A DNA stretch of 64,000 bases from Acheta domesticus (taxonomy: Eukaryota > Arthropoda > Insecta > Orthoptera > Gryllidae). Below, piece after piece: positions 55,258-64,000 of the stretch (position 1 is the stretch's first letter; each line of letters opens with the position of its first letter). The notes under the pieces were generated by a model that was given only the letters and a program-made list of their open reading frames with translations, was not told the origin of the DNA and made no database searches. The stretch lies in assembly GCA_031308135.1 (NCBI GenBank), contig JAHLJT010002630.1:98901510-98965509 (forward strand), written 5' to 3'. The translations under genes and the position numbers were made by a program.

Positions 55258-55400
55258 TCTACTCGACTTCCCCGACTCACCACCCTGACTCACCACCCTG
55301 ACTCACCACCCTGACTCACCACCCTGACCCACCACCCTGACCCACCACCCTGACCCACCACCCTGACCCACCACCCTGACCCACCACCCTGACCCACCGC
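55258..55400. repeat. 13-bp minisatellite, about 11 units
   Basis: CTCACCACCCTGA changes to CCCACCACCCTGA from about 55325; degenerate ACTCACC words extend on both sides (55140-55560). Confidence 0.95.
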
Positions 55401-56104
55401 CCTGAATTTCCCAGCCCGAAGCAGCACCCCAACTCACCCCCGCAATCACATCCTAACTTACCCCTCCAAATCACCACCGCAACTCAACTCTTCAACTCAC
55501 CCTCCCCTCAAAATCACCCTCCAAACAACTCCTTCTCGAACTCACCACCTGAGTCACCGCTTCATCCCAGATCTTCACTGAAGCTGCCGTTCTTGCAGGC
55601 GTCCACGTTGTTCCAGTCTTACCCAACTTCTTCACCAACCTCGTTCCCGATCGCGTGCAAGTCACGTACCTCTATGTCACCTCACTACTTTGCTACTTGC
55701 CTTATTCTATCTCTGACAATCAGAACTTTGGACCTACTCCGCACTCTCCGAAACCTGATGCAGAATAAAGTTCTAGGTTCAACAAATATCTAAGTGTTGA
55801 GACAGCTTATGTCATATGAAAGAAAATGTGAATATCTTCTTTCTTCAATATGAAATTCATTAACATAGTTCTTTCGCACAACAAACACAAACCATATAGA
55901 ATTCTTTCAACAGTTTTGTTGCTCTCAACGACATTGGAGAATGCTGGTTGAATGTTCCTCAAAATTATGGGATGAAAATAAGACGTTTTGTTAGTAAAAG
56001 CGGTTTCTTGTAGGGCGTGCACAGCGCAAGACTTAGATTTATTTAGCAGCGCTCTATTTATTACCCAGCGCTTCACCTTGCCCATTTATTTACGAATATG
56101 TAAT
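55401..56104. other. Unassigned stretch
   Basis: Decayed continuation of the CTCACC repeats to about 55560, then AT-rich DNA. Confidence 0.4.
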
Positions 56105-56770
56105 ACTAGCGTACCCGTGCGAGAACTCTCGCATGCTATACCCCACCCTCTTCCTTATTTTTCCACTTCCATATTAAGTCTGTAATGCATATTTTTCTTC
56201 AAGGCCCTCTTGTTCTGTGTCACTTGTTCTACGAGTGTATGTCACATTGTAATTGATAACATTATAATACACCCTTCTCAATAAAACTATTCTTATTTAA
56301 CTTTATTATCGAGCAAAGAGGTACGCCCTGTAATTCAATCACAAATAATATCACGTAATTATTAATTTCACATACAGTTGCAGGTTATATAGACTGTGAA
56401 CAGATGGGGTAGAATCAAGAATTGTCGAACCAGCAAAAATGTAATAGAATGGTCAAGAAAATCTCATCTTGTAGATTACGGTATGAGGAACGTTTCTTTG
56501 AGATACTTGGGCTCAAAATTTTAGATTTTAAGGTCCAATAACGCAAGGGATTATTAAAACGATATAGATTCAGAAATCCTGACGTGCGTTGCGGGTTGCA
56601 TTTTACATAGTTATTTAATTTTTTAAGGAAATCCTGCATCTTTTTAAAGTCGAAGTGTAATTCGTCACATGCCCGTGAAATTCTGTCTTTAGAGACCTAA
56701 TTTGCAAACACTGGTTTCGTGTGAGAGCCGCAAAGGAAAGACACACTACTGAGATAATATAAGAGACGAT
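56105..56770 (+). mobile_element. Non-autonomous Helitron, full-length copy 3
   Basis: Plus-strand start A-CTAGCGTACCCGTGCGAG and CTCTCGCATGC is the reverse of the 3' hairpin plus CTAG end. The other terminus (AAGAGACGA then T) is the reverse of the TC start. About 666 bases, closely similar to 26938-27600 throughout. Confidence 0.78.
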
Positions 56771-57129
56771 TTTTCAAAACTGATTTAACGGTGGGAACAT
56801 ATTTTCATGCAATTCAGATATTTATAATTACTACACATGTAGAAACAGCGTTCATCAGTATCAACAGCTCACTACAATTCATCCTCATACGAGTACAATA
56901 CATATACTCTACTTTACAACGCATTGCCAGATGACACTAAACAATTAAAATAGGTATACAAATTTAAGTTAAAAGTAAAATCCTTTCTGCTGCATAACTG
57001 TTTCTATTAAAAGAGACTATAGTGATCACCGAAAAGAAAAATAATGTTTAGTTTAACAAAACAATGATATGTAATGAATTAGTTTACATTTGTTATGTAT
57101 AATTTTAAAAAAATTATACGCCTGTAACA
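56771..57129. other. Unassigned stretch
   Basis: AT-rich, no features seen. Confidence 0.4.
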
Positions 57130-57605
57130 AGTAATGTACTTCAGCTTCCGGGTCAATGACCCCCATCTAGATCAGGTTTTTGTCCAGTTTCCCTGATCCA
57201 TTGAGGAAATGCTGAGATGGCCCCTTATTTTGCTTCTGGACGTAAATGTAGCTTCACTATATGCACGTTTTGTTGAGCACTCCTTTTGCTTGTTGTGTTA
57301 GGAGTAGAGCTGAGGATGAGTTGCTATTTTGTTAGCAATGCAGAAAAATCAAATCTGCAGTTCGTTTATAGTTGCAAATATGTTTTCTATAACACGGGAA
57401 CGAAAAATGTGTAGGTTTTCAAATGTTGCTAGTCTCGAGCTTTTTTAAATTTTATTATTATTTGTTTTTTTACTTTCATTCGTATTTCAACGAACGTATT
57501 TATGGAGTATAGATAAAATGTTGGCATGGGATTCTCGAACTCAAGAAAACGTGCGCAGATTATCTTCTCCCCCATACGTCACATGCAGTTTTTACTTTTT
57601 TTACC
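57130..57605 (+). mobile_element. Repeat family F, copy 1
   Basis: CCGGGTCAATGACCCCCATC, GTCCAGTTTCCCTGATCCA, AATGCTGAGATGGCCCC, AATGCAGAAAAATCA and AAGAAAACGTGCGCAGAT occur in this order and again, inverted, at 60565-60950. Class unknown; no open frame spans it. Confidence 0.75.
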
Positions 57606-57715
57606 CAAATTAATCAGATAAAATTAAATCAAACTAAAACATTAAACAACATCGATTTTTAAAAGCATCAATGGTTCTGGGATGATGGTTTGGTATTGAT
57701 TAATATATATTTTCA

Positions 57716-58255
57716 TTTTGGACATCGACGTTTGAAGACATCGATGTTCGGAAATATCGATTTTTGGGACATCCATATTCGGAGACATCGACCTTCGCAG
57801 ACATTGGCATTGCTTTTTGGAGACATTGCTTTTTGGAGACGTTGCTTTTTGGAGACATTGCTTTTTGGAGACATTGCTTTTGGAGACATTGCTTTTTGGA
57901 GACATTGCTTTTTGGAGACATTGCTTTTTGGAGACATTGCTTTTTGGAGACATTGCTTTTGGAGACATTGCTTTTTGGAGACATTGCTTTTTGGAGACAT
58001 TGCTTTTTGGAGACATTGCTTTTTGGAGACATTGCTTTTTGGAGACATTGCTTTTTGGAGACATTGCTTTTTGGAGACATTGCTTTTGGAGACATTGCTT
58101 TTTGGAGACATTGCTTTTTGGAGACATTGCTTTTTGGAGACATTGCTTTTTGGAGACATTGCTTTTGGAGACATTGCTTTTGAGACATTGCTTTTTGGAG
58201 ACATTGCTTTTTGGAGACATTGCTTTTTGGAGACATTGCTTTTTGGAGACGTCGC
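57716..58255 (+). repeat. 16-bp minisatellite with degenerate left flank
   Basis: Unit TTTTTGGAGACATTGC (16 bases, some 15-base units) from about 57808 to 58245, roughly 28 copies. To the left (57716-57800) older GAAGACATCGATGTTCGG-type variants of about 20 bases. Long frames on both strands are artefacts. Confidence 0.96.
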
Positions 58256-58564
58256 TGTTTGGAAACACTGATGATTTATTGGCGTTGTGGCATTCGCGAG
58301 TGGAAGGTGAGGGCGCAGGCAGTGGGAGGCGTGTGAGCCGTGTGCCCCTGTGGTGGGAGGACTGTGGAAGACAGGCAGCCGACGTAAGCACCTCCGCGAC
58401 CTCGTATCTCGTGCGGAAGCGCCTTTTACGAGACAACCGCAACGCGTCCCGCTGAGCGGCAGCGGCAGCCACTGCCGCGCGTTTGTTGCAGATGGCCGGA
58501 CCGACGACGGAACTCGTTCTGAGTACTAAATTTGTGTTGTGTGTGTTTTATTTCCACGAGATAA
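58256..58564. other. Unassigned, partly GC-rich
   Basis: 58300-58480 is moderately GC-rich and non-repetitive; nothing identified. Confidence 0.35.
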
Positions 58565-59263
58565 GGGGGTCGTCCACAAATTACGTAACGCTAAAGAGGG
58601 GGTGGGTGAGGAGTCGTTATGTTGCGTTACATAGGGGTTGGGAGCCGTCACTGTTTAGGTTACGTAATGTTGATATTTCTAAAAGGTTTCAAAATTTACT
58701 CTAATGATTTGTTTTTATTCAGTGTTATATTAAAATAATAGCAAATTAAATTAAAAATAGAAATAAATTATAGTATGAAAACAATGTTTGAAAAATAGAA
58801 TTATTGTTTCGTCAATTGTACATTCATTGAATATTTTAGATTACGAAGAAAATATTCCAAACAGATTATAGTACATTCTAGACTCCAATTAAATCAGCAC
58901 ACTAAACTCGGTGCCCACGCGACATTCAGGACATGTGCTGTTGGCATCCACGACATGGCTTTGTCAAGATATTTTCTACGCGTCCTTCATTTAAAAATTG
59001 TCCCCAGTTTTGTCAGTTGCAGTTCGCATCGTCAACTAATTTTGACTTTATCACAAATTTTAATATGTATCGCAAAATTAGTACAACTCATTGTAATTTC
59101 TTTATCATTTATTTTTACCTATTGGAAATGGGGGGGGTCTTGTCGCAAGCGTTACGTAAATTTTTAGGGGGGGGCTCAAGCGCGCGTTACTTGTGCGTTA
59201 CAGGTGGGAGAGAGGGTACTCAAAATACTCCAAATTTGCGTCATGCAATTTATGGACGACCCC
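58565..59263. mobile_element. TIR element with TAA target duplication
   Basis: TAA lies on each side (58562-58564, 59264-59266). Ends GGGGGTCGTCCACAAATTAC and CAATTTATGGACGACCC are inverted, and ACGTTACGTAAATTT-type words (near 58585 and 59150) extend the inverted similarity to about 120 bases. No transposase frame. A 3-bp TAA duplication fits PIF/Harbinger-like or similar elements (inference). Confidence 0.75.
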
Positions 59264-60564
59264 TAAAGAGACCCTGGCCCCGTTTTTTCATTACTTCTTC
59301 TCGTTTGCTAATCATGCCTTTATGTAATTCTTGTGCCTTCTAGTTATCATTTTACTAATTTTACTTTTATTTACCCATTTTACATTTACTAGTTTTCGTC
59401 TCATAGAATTAAGGAACTATAAGTTGGTTATTTGGAATAGAATCTACTTTAAAAGTGTTTCACTTAAAATACACATTCGAGAATGAATATTCTATATTAT
59501 CGTGGATGTTACTTGATATCGTTTTATCTTTCGTATTGTAACCGATCAGCCCAAATACGGGATGAATCGATAATTCCTCTATTGTCGAGTCCGTTTGCGA
59601 GATTTGCTGCGCATTTGTGCCGTCGCCGGGGCCGACGCATCCTTATCAGGGTAAATCATTTGTTAAAAAAGTGATTTACCAACAGATATTTCGATATTGT
59701 CATTGTTTCGTTTCATGTGTATACAGACTCCTGAAGAAATCCCCAACACAGAGCTGAAGCGTTATGAAAAATAAAATATGGTATGTTTCAATAGTTATTT
59801 GTTCAAAACATGTGATTTTTTCAGTCACATACGTTAAAACAGTGTTAATAATAACAGTGGTCTGTTTGTCAATGTAATGAATTCAGTTTTTCTCTTTTTC
59901 CTTTCTCCGAAGGTTTTGAAGTACGTACGTATTGCGTCAAAACTAGCTTTTTTTTTTCTTTTCTTTTTTTTTCTTCATTTTCTTGGTAAGGTAACTTCGC
60001 CGCGCGTGACAATCTGGCAGGTTCGTCCTCCATGAACACTCTCGATCTGCATTTGACTCGCGGGGAAACATTTCAAAGCTACGTAATTGTTACGACACGA
60101 GGGAATACATTTATGCGAGCTATTTGAACTAGTGATGAGCAGTTGAGGGATGTAGCGTCAGTTACTATGGCCACAAGTTTTATTATGGAGACTGGGAACG
60201 AGTTGGCAAATTGATGGATGCTAAATATGGGTCGGAAATATTAACGAGAATTTCTGGTATTAAAACCCAATTATAACTTAATTAGTAACGACTTCAGAAT
60301 ATTGGAAGTTTGGCGAAATCTTAAAGAAGATACTTCAGCAAATTAATCAGTGGTTCTTTTGTAAGGAACAAGATAACCACGGAAGAGGAAAAGGTTACAT
60401 TTGCCGATTGATTCTGGATGTATAATTTCATGAACAATACATTTTCTTGAGTTAGAACTTATTTTGTTCCTACTTAAATTATCGAAAGTGAGAAGCCAAC
60501 GGTCAGTGACGTTTGAGGAATGGCAAAACAGCTGCAGCTGAATTTATTGTTTTTTATTTATTTG
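59264..60564. other. Unassigned stretch
   Basis: AT-rich; a TTTTTTTTTCTTTTC tract at about 59948-59975. No gene recognised. Confidence 0.4.
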
Positions 60565-60950
60565 GTCAAAAACAGAAAAAAACTGTATATGACGGATGGG
60601 GAAAGAGATTATTTGCACACATTTTCTTGAGGCCCAGAAAAAACGTGCGAGATTAGCAACATTTAAAAACAAGACATTTTCGTTTCGGAGTTATAGAAAA
60701 ACAACTTCAATGGTATATGAACTGCTGATATGATTTTTCTGCATTGCTAAATAGTAGCGAACATCAGTTCTACAGCTACCACTACAAGCAAGAGGAGTAC
60801 TCAACAAAATGTGCGCACAGTGAAGCTACATTTACATCCAGAAGGAAAATAAGGGGTCATCTCAGCATTTGCTCAATGGATCAGGGAAACTGGACAAAAA
60901 TCTGATCGAGATGGGGGCCATTGACCTGGAACCTGAAGTACATTTGGTTC
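60565..60950 (-). mobile_element. Repeat family F, copy 2 (inverted)
   Basis: Complement of 57130-57605 with moderate divergence; shared segments include GGATCAGGGAAACTGGAC, GATGGGGGCCATTGACC and AAAAACGTGCGAGATTAGC. Confidence 0.75.
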
Positions 60951-61321
60951 AAACTATCAAACGATATTGGAGTTCAAAGGATCGTGGGATTCACCTGTGC
61001 TTACGCTGTTGCGAGATCATTGCGTTCAGTAGATTCGTAACAGAATATTTCTCCCGATTGTTAATATGCAATTTTGCCGTGAGTTATTGACCCGGGGACG
61101 CAAAAAAATTATGTTCACAACACGGTGAAACATACTTTGTACCAAATGTTTCCTCTCATTTCTGAGGTTCCGGCATATTGTTTCACCAAGAAGTTCAGTG
61201 TTACCAACTCCCCAAATTATCATACCTTCAAGATGGAGAGTTTTTTTACAGGCGTGGCGTCGAAGATCTTCCAGAAAAACAATGCAGGGATAAAAAATTG
61301 ATCTTAATGTGTGATGGCTAA
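60951..61321. other. Unassigned stretch
   Basis: A 111-codon complement frame (61026-61361) overlaps the next foldback element and resembles nothing known. Confidence 0.35.
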
Positions 61322-61545
61322 ACTTCGGATTTTTGCCTATTTGCCGATTTTTATCCTTCAATTAAAAAACAGTATTTTACTTTACTTATTCACTTTGAGG
61401 CACTAGTAGTATTATATTTTAATACACCTATTGCTTCAAAATCAATAAGTAACCTAAAATACAGCGTTTTTAATTGAAGGATAAAAATCGGAAAATAGGC
61501 AAAATAGGCAAATAGGCAAAATAGGCAAAAATCCGCAGCCTGGTG
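61322..61545. mobile_element. Foldback element with AAATAGGC repeats
   Basis: CGGATTTTTGCCTATTTGCC and CCGATTTTTATCCTTCAATT are mirrored by AATTGAAGGATAAAAATCGG and GGCAAAAATCCG. Arms are about 65 bases, and weaker pairing continues inside (TTGAGGCA / TGCTTCAA). The right arm alone carries extra tandem AAATAGGC units. Confidence 0.85.
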
Positions 61546-61779
61546 ATGGCTTATAAACTTTGTAGCAAACCGTATGCCCGCCGATATCTAGACCTACAGC
61601 CCTGGTCTAGAGGGCCTGTTGTGGCCAGCTGTCAGCCAATCACGCTCGAGGACCGGCCAGTCAAGAGACTAAGTGTTGGAGCGATGTAATGAACCCGGTC
61701 GGTGTTTGGATCGGCCTTGCGGTAAATCGCGGTGTCGATCGCACGCTTTTCTTTAGAAATTCCTTAGACGGGCATTTCT
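61546..61779. other. Unassigned stretch
   Basis: Mixed composition, no element recognised. Confidence 0.35.
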
Positions 61780-62580
61780 CCGTAAGTGGCTCAGAGCATC
61801 AATTGATGTCATTGCAGTGCCTCTGACCGGGAGGTCCTAGGGTTCCAGTCCCGAAGGTGGCAGCATTTTCGAAACTGGCTACAGAGGTATAGTGCGATTT
61901 TTGTAACACTGCCCCTCGAGCCTCTATGGTCACGATGGAATATCAAGCGGCATTTCGCGTCTTTCTCGCTCGTGTCGCTAGATGTCGCATGATCGCAAGC
62001 ACTGCCTGTTACGGTCACGATCATGCGACACGCCTGAGAAAGACGCCAAATACCGTGACATTCCATCGTGAAGAAGAGTCTTGAGGGGCAAAATTAGAAA
62101 AATAGCACTGTATGTAGAATTCAACGGCTGTCTGGAGAAGAATTCTAACGTCCGACTACTCAGATCGGTAGTTTTCCGTGGTTTCTACAATCAATAGCAG
62201 GCAAATGCCGGAGCAGTACCCTAACAAACGGACCACAGACAGCACGCGATATTTCCTTCCTCTTCCATGTTTCATCCTGATCGTTTACTTACACGTACTT
62301 ACAACACTTACACGTACTTAGACGCACTAGACTACCACCCATGTCGGGAGACCAGTCGAGAGCTTACAGCTTGTCCCGGCTGGGGCGTCGCCCCGTTGGA
62401 GGGGATACCTGGTTGGGGAAACCCCGTAAGCCGATGGGTAGATCTTCGCCGTATCTCCCCAACCAGTGGGGGAAGATCACCGCCACCTCCCTCGATAAAA
62501 CCATTCACTACACTTACGGGACTAATGAACTTGGCAGTTGACGCTCCTAAAAACACCAATCAATCAATCAATCAATCGAC
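61780..62580 (+). mobile_element. SINE family A interrupted by MITE family 1
   Basis: Head AAGTGGCTCAGAGCATCAAT (A box) and GGTTCCAGTCCCGAAGG (B box, 61850) are intact. The MITE at 61890-62110 separates the head from the TGTCTGGAGAAGAATTCTAA body. The copy continues to the perfect tail CAATCAATCAATCAATC. Without the insert it is about 575 bases. Confidence 0.9.
61890..62110. mobile_element. Foldback MITE family 1 inside SINE A
   Basis: TA at 61888-61889 and 62111-62112. Left TAGTGCGATTTTTGTAACAC and right AATTAGAAAAATAGCACTG are mirrored, with arms of about 105 bases covering CACGATGGAAT and GCGTCTTTCTC on both sides. Confidence 0.88.
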
Positions 62581-62652
62581 GGACAACGTCTCCGCGGAGA
62601 GACGGGTGTAGACTTTGCACAGTCCGCAGAAACCACTACGATTTGACTTGTA

Positions 62653-62906
62653 CAGTAGTGCTCAAAAAACTGCATCAACTCGTTAACAATTGTAATCTGC
62701 AATGTAATCCTGAAAATACATCATCTTATTTGCAAGTATCGAGTAATTTATGAAGGTAATGGAATCCGAAACATCGTATAATCCACATAAAATGTATGAT
62801 TACCAATTTCTACAAATTTTTGTTTAAAAAATTTGAAAGACCTGTAAAACACAAAATACAGAATGTCCATTTTCTTTAGGTGGTGCGGTTACATTGAGCA
62901 CTACTG
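62653..62906. mobile_element. Mariner/Tc1-type MITE (family 2), longest copy
   Basis: TA-flanked, 254 bases, ends CAGTAGTGCTCAAAAAACTG and ACATTGAGCACTACTG; interior shared with copies at 17353, 32313 and 32958. Confidence 0.88.
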
Positions 62907-63465
62907 TATGTTCTTTGGGTGAACGTCCGAAAACTATGTTACATATATATGAGGAAATGTGGAGGTCGTATTGTCCCCCTGGATGATCTCTAAGCCGCAG
63001 GCGGTGGCTAAAGTTATGGTCGCAGTTACAGTATAACGGTTTGAAACAGGAAGAATACGACGCGTATAAACCCCGAGCAATGAAAACGTGCGTGCTACGA
63101 CGAAAAGCAACAAGCGTGACTGGTGTCAGAAAGCAACAGGGAAATCAATATCTGTAAGCAACAGGCGAACCGGAATCTGCGAGCAACAGGCGAATCAATA
63201 TATGTCAGCCGCAACACCTGGCGTGACGAGGGACAAGGATGTGCAACAGGCTAGTGAATAAAGTGAGAAATAAGAGTGAAAAGAAAGTGAAATGAACCGC
63301 GCATGGTAAGTGGCTTAGTGTAGGGAAGTAAAGTGAAGTGAAGTGCGAAACAACAATAAGCAAATAACGCAGCCATTATTGATCCAGTAGTTGTTACTGT
63401 GGCTCTCAAGTGGTTAATTTTTTGCTTACTGATCGTTATTTGCTATATTGTATATTCTTCTTCTT
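62907..63465. other. Unassigned stretch
   Basis: Around 63105-63250 the words AAGCAACAGGNGAA / GAGCAACAGGCGAATC recur four times at irregular spacing; otherwise nothing recognised. Confidence 0.4.
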
Positions 63466-63536
63466 CTTATTATTATTACTATTATTATTACTATTATTAT
63501 TACTATTACTATTATTATTACTATTATTATTATTAC

Positions 63537-63582
<46 letters not shown>
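63466..63582. repeat. (ATT)n microsatellite with ACT interruptions
   Basis: About 39 triplets, TTA/CTA mixed in the left half and pure in the right half. Confidence 0.97.
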
Positions 63583-63774
63583 TGCGTATCGGCTATTTCT
63601 GACTACGCTACTACTACGCTATACTATACGAGTATCTTCTGAGGTCTAGTCATATTCTTTCCCGGATAGAGATTAATGTGTGTAATTATGGGAATAAGCT
63701 TTTCGGCTGCATCCCTTGATAAGACGCGGTTCTTAAGCATTGAATTAAGAATTATAAGGTGACATGATGATGAT

Positions 63775-63850
63775 CGATCAGGATGGCCGGCAAGGGGATC
63801 GAACCCGGGTCCCGACTGCGAAGTCAGCGCCCTACGACCGGGCCTCTTCG
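63775..63850 (-). mobile_element. tRNA-like SINE fragment
   Basis: Complement: GGCCCGGTCGTAGGGCGC (A-box region), CTGAC-TTCGCA-GTCGG (anticodon-arm-like with a 6-base loop) and GGGTTCGATCCCC (B box). The T-stem and acceptor stem do not pair properly, so a functional tRNA is unlikely. Confidence 0.5.
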
Positions 63851-64000
63851 CTCTGTTATTACGTATTGTGATAATATAATGAATTATTTACTTTAATTTT
63901 GCTAGCTCAGTTTTAGTTCGATACGACGACACCACGTTTACCTGCAGGCTGATTGGTTGCCCTCTGTACAGAGAAGCCTGAAGTCTGAAATTATTGCTAC

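Noticed and set aside
57642..58472. 276-codon minus-strand frame with KSNVSKKQCLQKAMSP repeats
   Set aside because: Product of the TTTTTGGAGACATTGC array; parallel frames on both strands are also open.
63399..63649. Poly-Tyr and poly-Leu frames
   Set aside because: Translations of an (ATT)n microsatellite.
63775..63850. Possible functional tRNA gene on the complement
   Set aside because: Six-base anticodon loop and mismatched T and acceptor stems.

Overview
The window reads as gene-poor, repeat-saturated nuclear DNA of an animal, most probably an insect with a large genome. The basis is an R4/Dong-type LINE, non-autonomous Helitrons, tRNA-derived SINEs, mariner/pogo-, hAT- and PIF-like inverted-repeat elements, and many micro- and minisatellites in an AT-rich background. 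The species cannot be named from the sequence. Two 100-base N runs (13787-13886 and 28586-28685) are assembly gaps. No bacterial-style operon, rRNA, CRISPR array or confident host protein gene was found.

Layout: 1-1.2 kb is a G-rich minisatellite followed by diverged copies of a repeat that returns at 11.7-12.5 kb. 2.1-3.0 kb is a 16-bp minisatellite of about 55 units. 4-9 kb holds a foldback element, a full-length Helitron and an hAT-like element. 11.3-12.5 kb holds a MITE, a CpG-rich block with an exon-like frame, and a 133-bp tandem array that repeats a splice-donor-like motif. 13.9-20.3 kb holds SINE copies, a 45-bp repeat in codon phase, a 1.16-kb element with long inverted repeats, and a pogo/Tigger-like element carrying a broken transposase end and two later insertions. 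20.3-34 kb alternates CpG-rich blocks, microsatellites, SINEs, Helitron pieces, an hAT-like element with a near-perfect 8-bp target duplication, and mariner-type MITEs. 34.5-34.9 kb has two tandem 3' ends of the Dong-like LINE. 37.7-46.3 kb is dominated by pyrimidine- or GC-rich minisatellites plus PIF-like and pogo-like elements. 50.6-53.1 kb holds the only long recognisable protein, a 5'-truncated Dong/R4 reverse transcriptase and endonuclease, sitting on the tail of an older relative. 54-64 kb has further SINEs, CpG-rich DNA, minisatellites, a third full-length Helitron, a TAA-flanked inverted-repeat element and nested SINE/MITE insertions.

The elements interact mainly by nesting. MITEs sit inside SINEs, a LINE fragment and a SINE sit inside a pogo-like element, and truncated Dong-like copies lie head-to-tail at TAA tails. 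The only transposition proteins visible are broken: the reverse transcriptase has Glu in place of the first Asp of YxDD plus an in-frame stop before the endonuclease, and the pogo transposase survives only as a C-terminal remnant. Everything else is non-autonomous and would need proteins supplied from elsewhere in the genome.
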